DNA of 64,000 nt from Limnoperna fortunei. Lineage: Eukaryota; Mollusca; Bivalvia; Mytilida; Modiolidae. Positions 11,427 through 20,778 of this stretch are shown here, one piece after another. The DNA lies in the NCBI GenBank assembly GCA_944474755.1, contig OX104113.1:72911600-72975599 (forward strand), written 5' to 3'. How positions within the stretch are numbered: position 1 is the first letter of the stretch; each line of letters starts with the position of its first letter. Both the position numbers and the translations under genes were made by a program. The notes beneath the pieces are model-generated. The model did no database searches. It was not told the origin of the DNA and saw only the letters and a program-made list of their open reading frames with translations.

Positions 11427-12750
11427 TGTAAAATTAAATCAATAGACTTGTCGGTATTTTTTCTTTGATCTTCCGACGATGCTCGACGGAAGAACGCGAT
11501 AACTGCCGATCTTTCACCCCCCATTTTTTTCCCACAGAACCACGCGACTATATAATTTCGATAAGGTCAATGTATTTTATTGGTAAAGATTTGTCTTTCC
11601 AAAACTTTTTTATCACAGTACTCTGCTCAAAGATGAGATATTATAATAAAAAAAACTATTAAACCCAATCGGATACACCTATAATATATAAATCGAACAA
11701 AATAAATAAATAAATAAATAAATAAACATCTCTGGATATGGCTGGCTGTAACCCATATCTTTTCTTGTTATTTAGTCAATTTGGTAGTAAAATGTTATAT
11801 TGACGATCAAGTAACATCCCAACTTTTGCAATAAATCAACATTTATGCAACTTATTGTTTTTTTTAATGTTTACTTTATTTGTACCGTTCGTTATTTGAC
11901 ACCATCGTATGTGCCATTTCGCAAATTATCTTCATCTTTTCACCCCATATTTATAACCCACGAAAAAATATGCATGATGATCAGTTATATACGGTCAAAT
12001 TTATAATGCTTCAATAGATAGTCATTCTTATATGTTGAGCGATTTATTGGAAAAAATTAATTGTAATCTGGTTATAGGAATATTTGTTCAGCGTCACTTT
12101 ATGACGATTTTTTCGATTTTTTGTGTTCATTTGTTATTGTCGATTGAAAGTTTATTTGATAAAATGTATGAATATAATTATATACTTATTTGAATAGATC
12201 AACCATCCGTTTGTCCAACGAGACCAAGAAAAGATCAAATGATATCACAAATGTACTTTTTTTACACTGTCCTTAGGCTTTATACTTGACCTAGATTTTG
12301 AATAACAACAATCATAAACTTGGTGAATTGTAATCTTCTACCTGAAAAGTTTAACTTAAAACAAATTTATCCAGATACCTCAATCATGTGACTCTTCGAA
12401 AAAAAGTTACAACTCTCTTTTCAACTTTTATTTTTTTTTTCGAACACCACATAGGGTCATTTGCACTGGTTTTTTTTTAAACGTGTAAGATGTCGCGTTA
12501 TTCTTATTAATCTAAAATTCAGTAAATGTATTTTATCAAAATCTGAAAAATAAGCGATTGATACAAACCGTGTGATACAAAACCTTGTGTCATCTATATA
12601 GGTGATCCAAAATGTACTTTTTCGAAACTACTTCTTGACGTCACAGTGAATTATATAACCACTGATTCGGTAAATGAATCTTATTCTATGAATGAAATAT
12701 GACGTCATAATACATGTGACGTTAGGTGTTTTATTCTATAAATAAAATGT
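11427..12750. other. Intergenic AT-rich stretch with (AAAT)n
   Basis: Contains an (AAAT)n microsatellite at about 11700-11727, poly-T runs near 12430 and 12470, and two ATTCTATRAATRAAAT motifs near 12680 and 12732. No gene recognised. Confidence 0.5.
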
Positions 12751-12753
12751 ATT

Positions 12754-12833
12754 AAAAGATACCAAGGTTAATAGAATTTACTAAGCCAGACGCGAGTTTC
12801 GTCTAACCAAAACTCATCAGTGGCGCTCGAACC
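12754..12833 (-). ncRNA. Hammerhead ribozyme motif, full core
   Basis: Read on the minus strand: CTGATGA (12814-12820), a stem II hairpin GTTT/AGAC with loop TGGTT (12801-12813), then CGAAAC (12796-12801) and a two-base-pair stem III closed by a tetraloop, ending in GTC (12789-12791), the usual cleavage triplet. Stem I pairs GCCA with TGGC around it. All invariant core bases of a type I hammerhead are present. Such ribozymes with very short stem III are known in animal retrozymes and Penelope-like elements. The predicted cut lies 3' of the base at 12789. It lies just left of the Penelope element, in opposite orientation. Confidence 0.75.
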
Positions 12834-12879
12834 CATACAATATATAAAATCCAAATGATCCGCGTCTCGTAGTGATAGG

Positions 12880-12975
12880 AATGTACACAACTGTCTCGAC
12901 GTGATGCAGGTAGTTGTACCTACGCATAATGTATGCAGTGTGTATTCATTAATCCCTCGGCATGTTGTGGTGTAG
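12880..12975. repeat. Interspersed repeat shared with 21625-21712
   Basis: GACGTGATGCAGGTAGTTG, ACCTACG and TTAATCCCTCGGCATGT recur in the same order and spacing at 21636-21705. The region lies between the hammerhead motif and the Penelope coding region and may belong to the same repeat as the ribozyme; the second copy has no ribozyme next to it. Confidence 0.7.
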
Positions 12976-13006
12976 TGGATATACGTCCTAACTGAGACAT
13001 ATATAT

Positions 13007-15288
13007 ATGCGCCGAAGACGAAATAAGTTCCCAAATCGTAAAAAACCATCACACAAATCGCTACAACTTACGCAAAATTCAGAACAAACCGGGCCCAGAA
13101 ATAAGACCGGTCAAACTAAACAACCCTATAGGGGAAATATTATTAATCGTTCCTCTAGACGACAGAGTAGATCACGACCAACAAATCAAAAAAGGTCTTA
13201 CTCTCAAGTAGTGAAGGGAGGCATAATGACAAAAAAATAATACGAATTCAACAGGAAATGGAACGAATACAACAGCAAATAGACGTCAATTCAATGGACA
13301 AAACCAGAAACGTGTTAGCAAAAGTGGAAATACCCAATTCGGGAGAAATTACAACGAAACCCTACAAAAGAGAAATTTCGAAAAGAAAGGAAATGGATTT
13401 AGGAACAGAAATACTAATGTAAAAGGCAGATACATTCATTTTTAGGAGTAGGACAACAAATCCCGGAACGGGACAAGGAAACGAACGAAACGCATCTGAA
13501 GGAGTACCATATTTAGATCCGAAAATTATTAATTTATCACGGCGGGATTTAGATAGGGATGAACTAAAACTTTTGTTAAAGGGCTTTAAATTCACGCCTA
13601 CACCAACCCAAACATAGATGAATTGGAGGAGGACGTACGTAAATTTTGTAGAAAATTGAGGTTAGTTGAGTTCTTCGCAGACAAAGACGACGAAGAAGAT
13701 GAATCCTTAATACGAAACAAATCTACATTCACCCCTCAAAGGAATAGAAACAAAAATCTTGATCAACACATTGATAATATTCTAAACTATCCTCTACAAC
13801 CGAATTCAACTAAGAGAAATAATTTAACGAAAGCTGAAAAATTAGCACTCAAACGGTTACAAGATGATAAAACTATTATTATTAAACAAGCGGATAAAGG
13901 TGGAGCCATTGTGATAATGGACACTCAATACTATCGAATGCTTGCAGAAGATCAACTTAATGACCAATCATTTTATTCAGAAATCCCTCAAAATATTGAT
14001 AATAGGATCATGCGAAAATTAAAAAATCTTATTAACAAACATGCTACCTCTCTAACAGACAAAGAGGCAGATGCACTCATTAATTTTGAAAAGAAGACAA
14101 GCAACTTTTATGGACTACCTAAAGTTCACAAATCAAACCAAATTCAAAATGCAGTGACGAAGCAAAATTCTGAATATATCAAATTAAATGCACCTACCGA
14201 TTTGAAGCTCCGTCCAATTATTGCAGGTCCTGCTTGCCCAACCAACCGTTTGAGTAACATTGTGGATATAATATTAAAACCTCTGTGTAAATATGTCCCT
14301 AGCTTTATTCGGAATGACATAGATTTCTTATCACATTTACCAGAACGAACGGATCCAAATTCGATTTTAGTTAGTTTTGACGTAACCAGTCTTTACACTA
14401 ACATTCCACACGATCTGGGCATTGAAGCAGTTAAATTCTGGATAGAAAAACTCAGAGAAGCAATTTCTGGTAGATTTTCAAATGATTCTATATTAGAATC
14501 TGTACAAATCATATTAGAAAATAATATGTTCTTTTTTGATGGGAAAAATTATATACAGATTAAAGGAACAGCCATGGGCAGTAAGTTTGCTCCAACGTAT
14601 GCCACTTTGGTGATGGGCTTTCTTGAACTTTATAAAATCGTTGAAGATAAATATGGAATTCAATTTGCAAAATCATTCGAAGAAAAGTGGAAACGATACC
14701 TTGATGACTGCTTTATCGTATGGACCCATGGTGATGTCTTATTAGATGAACTAACACAAATATTGAATAATCTTCACCCATCAATAAAATTTACAAAAGA
14801 GATGAGCAGGGCCACTCTACCTTTTCTTGATATTTTAGTTAAAATTAATGATTGACAATTGACCAAAGATATATTTTATAAGAACACTGACACTCATCAG
14901 TATCTAAACTTTAAATCGTGCCATCCATCACACACGAAGCGCAATATTCCTTACTGTTTGGCACGGAAAATATGTACCGTAGTTGAAGATAACATCCGAG
15001 AGGTAAGATTGAACGAGTTGAAACATTTTCTCTTAAAACAGAAATATCCATTAACCATTATTGAAAATGGTATTGACAGTGCCAAAAAAATCCCTTTACA
15101 AACCTTACGCGCGTCACAAAAACAAGAGTTGGACGTAAACACGGAAGTTATACCATTTGTAACTACTCATAATCCTTCAAATCCGAACATTTTCAACATT
15201 GCTAGAGCTAATTTACCGATTTTATCACAAAGTGAGAAGTTGAAAGATTTAATTACTGATAAAACTGTCATTAGAAGTAAACGTCAAC
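13007..15288 (+). pseudogene. Penelope-like reverse transcriptase
   Basis: An arginine/lysine-rich N-terminus (from 13007) is followed by a broken region to ~13611, where a frameshift leads into the main frame. The RT (13623-14855) contains ADKGGAIVIMD, LRPIIAGP, VSFDVTSLYTNIPH, GTAMGSKFAPTYA and the catalytic RYLDDCFIVW (YLDD at 14697-14708). These are hallmark Penelope RT motifs, related to telomerase. A nonsense codon at 14853-14855 interrupts it; the same frame continues to 15288 with the C-terminal extension and ends at the LTR insertion after a KRQ-coding stretch. The catalytic residues remain intact. Confidence 0.85.
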
Positions 15289-15312
15289 TGTTATATTGTA
15301 TTTCGGCATAAT
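15289..15312 (+). repeat. 5' LTR remnant
   Basis: TGTTATATTGTATTT and following bases match the first 24 bases of the 3' LTR at 22 of 24 positions. The match stops abruptly at the deletion joint with pol. Confidence 0.8.
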
Positions 15313-15720
15313 GTGCGGACACCAAATCCGAATGATTATTTTGTGCCGGAGGTGCGCAAATCAGCGGTAGTCCATCACGAAACAAATCAAGCTGAGACTG
15401 ACAGTGAATTATCGACCGATCAAACCGTCCATGAAACTGAAAACCCCCTTCCGAGACGACCTACTCGTACAAGAAGAAAGCCAGTACGTTTTCAAGGCTC
15501 CTCTTTTGAATCTGGAACTGTGTCCGATCAGACGGTATCTTCTGAGACCTATTATAAGATTAAAAAAGTTCTTGCTAAACGAAAACTCTTAGGACAAGAT
15601 GAGTATTTAATTCAGTTTAGAGGCGAACCTGCACAAAATGCAATGTGGATACCATTCGAACAGCTTAATCCGGATTTGAAACAGTTTGTAAAGAGAAATC
15701 CGCCACCAAATGTTCAGTGA
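15313..15720 (+). pseudogene. Pol C-terminus with chromodomain (Ty3-type)
   Basis: An open frame of 135 codons without a natural start, since it begins at the deletion joint. A linker rich in charged residues and a PRRPTRTRRKPVRF patch lead to a chromodomain-like module at about residues 80-125: YYKIKKVLAKRK, DEYLIQFRG, MWIPFEQL. These match the pattern of chromodomains in which aromatic residues bind methylated histone tails; in chromoviral integrases they bias insertion to chromatin types. The tryptophan in MWIPF fits the second aromatic position. The integrase core itself is absent, so this is a remnant without activity. Confidence 0.75.
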
Positions 15721-15891
15721 TTATACATTGCCGCTATTGTAATTATTTTTGGCATTCTTTTTTTTTTACATTGTTACAAGTATTTTCTTGACATTACTTT
15801 AGACGACTTTATACTGTTAATTGTGCAACATTTGGTTTTTTTACAATTTCGTGTCTTGAGCTTAGTTCATGTATTATTGATTTTTTTCATT

Positions 15892-15900
15892 GGCGGGGGA
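15892..15900 (+). other. Polypurine tract
   Basis: GGCGGGGGA sits immediately before the 3' LTR start at 15901, the position where plus-strand DNA synthesis is primed in LTR retroelements. The 171 bases between the pol stop and this tract are T-rich 3' sequence without an ORF. Confidence 0.75.
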
Positions 15901-16113
15901 TGTTATATTGTATTTTGGCATGATCGCAGAGTTCTCACCATTTTTATAGAGTTACCTCCCTTTTTCCACTTTATTTCGTTTGTGCCATCCGGAATGAATA
16001 CTTCGTTCCGATTTTTGTTTTGTATATAGTTTTTGGAGGGTTTTTGAGAAAGGAAATTAAAATGGCGTTTTGAAAACGTGTTCCCTTATCTTTTGCAAAA
16101 TACGGTGCTTTCA
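15901..16113 (+). repeat. 3' LTR, 213 bp
   Basis: Begins TGTTATATTG and ends CTTTCA. Its first 24 bases repeat at the 5' end of the insertion. It is bounded by the polypurine tract on the left and the CAAC duplication on the right. Confidence 0.85.
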
Positions 16114-16117
16114 CAAC

Positions 16118-16578
16118 CACCAAACTTGAAACGTCTATTGACGAAAGCGAGATTCGATCCCAATCGAAGAGAGGAACCAAAACTTGTTTCAAAGTGTAAT
16201 GACAAACGATGTGGTACTTGCAAAAACATTTACTGCGGACCAGAAATAACCACAAAGAATGGAACTAAGATATATACCAATGCTAATATGAACTGCACAA
16301 GCGAAAATCTTATTTAATGCATTAAGTGTCCAACCTGTAATGAAATATACATTGGACAGACGGGAAACGCACTTGCAAGGAGAATGACGGTACATCGCCA
16401 GCAAATTCGAGAGGAACAATACAGAAATATTCCACTTAGCGCCCACATAGAAACGTGTGGGCGTGGAAATTTTTTTATTTTTCCGTTTTATAAAATGAAC
16501 AATGACAGTGATTCTTTAACAGAAATAAAAGAAAGACACTTTATTAACAAATTTAAATCGGCGCTAAATGGACACTAA
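16118..16578 (+). pseudogene. GIY-YIG endonuclease domain of the Penelope-like element
   Basis: The C-terminal part of the Penelope protein, which nicks target DNA for priming. PNLKRLLTKARFDP opens the block, followed by a cysteine cluster (KCNDKRCGTCKNIYC), MNCTSENLI, then CIKCPTCNEIYIGQTGN with the YIG part, ARRMTVHRQQI (catalytic Arg region) and EIKERHFINKF (catalytic Glu). The stop at 16315-16317 replaces the tyrosine codon that should begin the GIY half, so the catalytic signature itself is hit. The frame is otherwise open to the stop at 16576-16578. Confidence 0.85.
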
Positions 16579-16772
16579 GTATTGTCTAAGATTATGCATT
16601 TTATTGAAACAAGTCGTTTATACTTTATGTTATATTTATAACGTTACCTTCGTATTTGTTTATTTATAACGTTACTTTCATTTTCTATTTATAACGTCAC
16701 AATGTTGTTCTACAATTATGTAACGTAACATAACGTTACTTAGCTACTACATGTATGTAAACATTCATTCAC

Positions 16773-16797
16773 CTGAAGATCGTCGGAAGACGTGAAA
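16773..16797 (+). ncRNA. Hammerhead-like motif in the Penelope 3' UTR
   Basis: CTGAAGA fits the CUGANGA core, followed by a CGTC/GACG stem II with GGAA loop and then GAAA (16794-16797). The stem II closing pair is T-T and no convincing stem III and cleavage triplet follow, so it may be a decayed ribozyme. Penelope-like elements are known to carry such motifs near their ends. Confidence 0.4.
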
Positions 16798-17159
16798 GTA
16801 CTTGTGAAATATAATTATGTAACTTCTAGTCGTGTTGGAATTTAATGAGCCAATTATATAAACTGTATACAAAATTTACTTTGGATTTATATATATATAT
16901 ACACAAGTCTAGAAAATTATGGAACGATACAAATGACGGTATTTCTTGTCAAAAATTTAGACAAAGACTGACCAACGAATGGCCTTAGTCATTGAATGTC
17001 AATATAAATAAATGACGTAAACAAGTCATAACATATTGATCTTAAACTTTCTCATTTCCAACTTAACCCAAAATAGTTGCTTCCCAAGTCCGCCAGCCGG
17101 GGACGTGCCGTGCTGTTACTTGGCTTTGCTCAAATATTCCAACAAGATGTAATCAAAAT

Positions 17160-17198
17160 TACCAAGGTTACAAATTCATTACGCCAGACGCGCGTTTC
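17160..17198 (-). ncRNA. Truncated hammerhead motif
   Basis: The minus strand reads GAAACGCGCGTCTGGCGT followed by an AT-rich tail matching 12754-12800. The CTGATGA strand and stem II are absent, so this fragment cannot cleave by itself. It has the same orientation as the full motif, on the other side of the Penelope element. Confidence 0.6.
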
Positions 17199-17231
17199 AA
17201 AACATATGGCAACCCAAAGTGAACAAAACGC

Positions 17232-17515
17232 GGTATTTATTGATATTAATAATTAATTTATTTATATTAATAATTTACTTTATTGATACCAATTATACAT
17301 TTATTGATATCAATCATTCATTTATTAATATTAATTCATTTGTTAATATCAAAAATGCATTTATTAATATCAATATTTCGTACATTTATTAATATTAATA
17401 ATTCATTTTTTGATATCAATAAATCATTTATTAGTATTAATAATTCATTTATTGATATCAAAAATGTATTTATTGATATCAATAAATCGGCGAATTATCA
17501 ATATCGATAAAGCGC
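17232..17515. repeat. Low-complexity array of ATTGATATCAAT/ATTAATATTAAT units
   Basis: About a dozen units of roughly 20-24 bp alternate palindromic ATTAATATTAAT or ATTGATATCAAT cores with TTCATTT linkers. Related arrays occur at 17880-18012 and 18650-18925. The 75-codon open frame across it is repeat-encoded and not a gene. Confidence 0.85.
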
Positions 17516-17879
17516 ATAAATGAGTACAGAGCAAGTGCTCCCTGTTGTCAAAACAACATGCAAAAGCGTTTATGACGTCATAATACCGTCACTGTCCCAG
17601 GCCTTTCAGCTATATGGCGGTTGCAATACGCCGGGTTGCGAGTGAAGCGATGGCTTCCCTCCAGTCTCAATCTAATACGTGTTGCTCAGCTGATGATTTT
17701 GTCACATGATTTTGTCTCATTTGACAATCTATCAATCTCTGTATAATTATTACTAAGTTCAGCATCGTCGATTCGAAGCAGAAGTTGATTGAAAGTGTCT
17801 CTCCAATCTGCCATCTTTTGTAGTGTATAGTACACAAGAGAGAATTCATTATTTTTACCCAAACGGTGTGGCGACTGGG
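17516..17879. other. Single-copy-looking spacer
   Basis: Bases between two palindromic arrays, GC-richer than its surroundings (TATGGCGG, CGCCGGGTTGCG near 17612-17640). No gene recognised. Confidence 0.4.
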
Positions 17880-18012
17880 ATTTGAATTATTAATATTAAT
17901 AAATGATTTATTGATATTAATAAATGAATTATTGATATTAATAAATGAATTATTAACATTAATAAATGAATTGTTTATATAAATAAATGATTTATTAATA
18001 TCAATAAATGAT
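17880..18012. repeat. Second AATAAATGAATTATTRATATT array
   Basis: Six or more units of ATTAATATTAATAAATGATTT-type sequence, the complement-oriented form of the 17232 array, placed directly before a long palindrome. Confidence 0.8.
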
Positions 18013-18020
18013 TTGTAAAT

Positions 18021-18186
18021 ATTATAGGATTAAACACCGTTTTCAATGGATTTATCGGTATATCAACAAGACCAACTCACTCACAAACAAATAAAAGTCC
18101 GAAGGACTTTTATGATATGTTTGTGAGTGAGTTGGTCTTGTTGATATACCGATAAATCCATTGAAAACGGTGTTTAATCCTTATAA
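18021..18186. repeat. Long hairpin element H1 (near-perfect palindrome)
   Basis: About 166 bp. Left arm from TATAGGATTAAACACCG to the centre at 18101-18103, right arm back to CGGTGTTTAATCCTTATAA. The arms match almost base for base, including ATAAAAGTCC-GAA-GGACTTTTAT at the centre; a few bases differ near the apex. No ORF. Ends resemble those of H3 (20573-20760) and H5 (44254-44426). Confidence 0.9.
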
Positions 18187-18649
18187 TTCTTTAAAATTGC
18201 ATTAAGAAATTAATTTATCTAACGTGTTTCTCAACTTCATATTTCTTGTGTATTTGGTAGCGCGATTGACTGAACGTATGAATATTTTGTTTATTTTTTG
18301 AACGTACGATTATTTCCATAAACCATTTTCTGATTTTAATAAACACAATTTTTCGTTTTACATCAATCTGTAACCTTATATTTTCTGTATCGAACACAAG
18401 GAAAGTTTTTAATTAAACAAATCCTTACTGATAATTCATCATACAAATAATTTGTAAGTTGATCGCTACTTTCGATATTGAAGCCGCCATCTTTGTTTAC
18501 ATTGGTTTACGCTAAAAATAGTTCGGTCAACGTCGTTTATCCTAAAATAAATGGAGTCAACTTCATTTATCAAAAAATATATTTCGTTAAAAACCTCAAC
18601 CGGAAGTAATCTAGACCAATCAAATAAACGTATTTCTAAATATGCAAAT

Positions 18650-18925
18650 CATATTAGAATTATCAATAAATAAGCTCATTTTATTAATATGAATAAATGA
18701 ATTATGATATTAATAAGGAAATTATTGATATTAATAATGGAATTAGTGATATTAATAATGGAATTATAAATATTAATAATTCCATTGAGAATTATTTATA
18801 TTTATAATTTGAATTGTTCATATTAATAAATCAAATTATAAATAAATAATTATTGATATTAATAAATAATTATTTGATATTAATAAATGAATTATTGATA
18901 CGAATAAATAATTATTATTATTACA
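18650..18925. repeat. Third AT palindromic-unit array
   Basis: Units such as TGATATTAATAATGGAATT and AATAATTATTGATATTAATA repeat about ten times. Same type as 17232-17515, with more variation. Confidence 0.8.
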
Positions 18926-19415
18926 TGAATAGAATTTTGCGTGGTTTTGATTTGTCAAAAAACAACTTTCGGGTCACGATAAATCGCAACAGTACTAAAA
19001 TTACATAAAATGTTTGTACGCTGCACGATTCCGCTGCATAGTAGTCAAGCGGAATCCGATATCGACCTGGTTTTTATGTTTTAGCCAGTCAGAATAGCCG
19101 TCTTAATAAATTCAGTCGTCCAATCAAATCGATTGTATTAATTGTACACAATTCAATGACGTCAGCTATGCATACATCGTGCGTGTAAACAACACGTCTG
19201 TTCTGCGATATATTCATTCAATTATACTCTTCTCAATATTTGAAACTGGAATTTCAGGATTATCAGCAAATTGATATCAAAATGCAGTATTAAATAAAAC
19301 ATATTAAGGGTAACTAACATTACAACAATTACAAAATATAAGGAGGCGCTCCAATAGAATATACCTCCTCAGTTTTTCTGATCAATGGAGATGGTGGTTT
19401 TATTCATGTAATAAA
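18926..19415. other. Intergenic, nothing recognised
   Basis: No ORF, RNA gene or repeat recognised apart from a short TA-rich part. Confidence 0.4.
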
Positions 19416-19559
19416 ACAATTAATGACTTTGATATACGGTCCCTATCAGGATTTATCAGCCCTCAAAATGTATATTCACCTCGCCTAGCGGCTCGGTGAA
19501 TATTACATTTCTCTAGCTGATAAATCCTGATAGTGACCTATATCAAAGTCATTAATTGT
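19416..19559. repeat. Long hairpin element H2
   Basis: ACAATTAATGACTTTGATAT at the left end is reverse-complemented at the right end. The arms of ~62 bp pair with a few differences (GGTCCCTATCAGG against CCTGATAGTGACC) around the GC-rich centre CACCTCGCCTAGCGGCTCGGTG. Sequence differs from H1 and H3, so it is a separate family with the same architecture. Confidence 0.85.
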
Positions 19560-20572
19560 ATAATATCAATAAATACGGCTTTTTGTCAACTTTGGCTTGC
19601 CATAAAAACATACGTTTTTTAGTTAGTTATAATTCTTATCTGACATTCGTTTACGTTTAAAGTCATTTTTGATTGGTCAAAAGGCCATAAATCAGTACTT
19701 CCCAGATCCGTTCATACTTTCATGAACGACTTTAGGGGAACTACTTTTTTTTTGCTAAAAGTAAACAAATATGGCGGCCATGTGTCATTTATGCTTCAGA
19801 CAATAAATTAAGCCAGTACACTCGAAATTTGGCGATTCAAATATCTTGAGCGATGTATTACTTAAACGGAAAGCTATTTAATGAACCAGCTGCAATCATT
19901 TGTTTTATAGACAAATACATACGAGAAAATATTTTAACAGTACACTTCGTTTTGGATCATTGTACACATTGCTGAATGAGGGAAATAGCCGAATTCGAAT
20001 GTGGACGAAATGCGAGTGTGAAGGCATATATAAACGATACTTAACTTTGAAATCGCGTTTCTTGTAATTTCAATTATGAATCATTTCAAATATACATAAT
20101 AGCCGTAACGGTAAAATTACCTTTTTTCGCGGTCACAACAAATCAACGAAATAGCAAGATGCACGAATTTGTCACCAACTCCATGTCTCTGCACATCTCT
20201 AGCAATTTTCACTGATAAATCCATTGACCAAACGACAACTATTGTTTTCCTCTTCGTATTTAAGAAAGAACGTCTGCTAGGTTCCGTTCCGTTTGAACAT
20301 ATATGACGTCACATATGACGTTAATATAAACCGCGGGTACAATGACGAACATTAGTATACGGAATATTGTTTTTAGTTGAGTCTTCTTTTGTTTTTATTA
20401 ATAATCGTCTCGGCAAATCGTAAATTGTATCTGTTGTCAATGCCAGTTATTCCCTTCAAACCGACCACGTCTTCGTCTTCAGTTCGTTGTATATATTCCT
20501 ACGCGTCACACACTTATAATAAATTTTATTTTGGGACAAGAATGTTAAATATATAAAAACAATTTTGGAAGA
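19560..20572. other. Intergenic, nothing recognised
   Basis: AT-rich with short motifs such as TATGACGTCACATATGACG (~20301). No gene seen. Confidence 0.4.
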
Positions 20573-20760
20573 ATTATAAGGATAAAACGCTTATTTTCAG
20601 TAATTCATCGATGTATGAACGAGGTCGACTCACTCACAAACTTATCTTTGTTTGTGAGTGAGTCGACCTCGTTCATACATCGATGAATTACTGAAAATGT
20701 GAGTGAGTCGACCTCGTTCATACATCGATGAATTACTGAAAAGAAGCGTTTAATCCTATA
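20573..20760. repeat. Long hairpin element H3 with duplicated right arm
   Basis: Left arm 20573-20641 runs from ATTATAAGGATAAAACGC to CACTCACAAAC; right arm 20650-20697 returns to TACTGAAAA. The next ~45 bp (20698-20742) repeat the right arm once more before the terminal GAAGCGTTTAATCCTATAAT. Arm-to-arm identity is essentially complete. Ends (AGGATWAAAC) and the inner ACTCACTCACAAAC are shared with H1, while the remaining arm sequence differs. Confidence 0.9.
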
Positions 20761-20778
20761 ATGAACGTGTTTGCATGG

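Larger units (their letters stand above)
15289..16113 (+). mobile_element. Nested Ty3-type LTR element, internally deleted
   Basis: Starts and ends with TG...CA and is flanked by the 4-bp TSD CAAC (15285-15288 and 16114-16117). Removing it with one TSD restores the Penelope codons Arg-Gln-Pro-Pro-Asn-Leu-Lys exactly. Inside are a 24-bp remnant of the 5' LTR, the C-terminal end of pol with a chromodomain, a polypurine tract and a 213-bp 3' LTR. Most of the 5' LTR, gag and the pol enzymes are deleted. Chromodomains at the end of pol are typical of chromoviral Ty3 elements. The element is younger than the Penelope copy. Confidence 0.85.
13000..16860 (+). mobile_element. Penelope-like element, interrupted by an LTR element
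   Basis: A Penelope-like retroelement with an N-terminal basic region, a Penelope-type RT, and a C-terminal GIY-YIG endonuclease, all on the plus strand. The two enzyme parts are separated by an 829-bp nested insertion (15289-16117, including one TSD copy). The 3' UTR contains several TTTATAACGTTAC repeats (16635-16740) and a hammerhead-like motif. It is inactivated by nonsense codons, one frameshift near 13611 and the nested element. Fragments of one repeat lie on both sides (12754-12833 and 17160-17198), as expected for pseudo-LTR-like flanks, but this is not proven. Confidence 0.85.

Noticed and set aside
15313..15720. Chromodomain as part of the Penelope protein
   Set aside because: LTR ends, polypurine tract and CAAC duplications show it came with a nested LTR element.
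15289..16113. Endogenous retrovirus
   Set aside because: No env or retroviral gag is visible; a chromodomain at the end of pol points to a Ty3-type retrotransposon.
17283..17510. 75-codon open frame of IHLLIS-like repeats
   Set aside because: Encoded by the low-complexity AT array; no gene structure.
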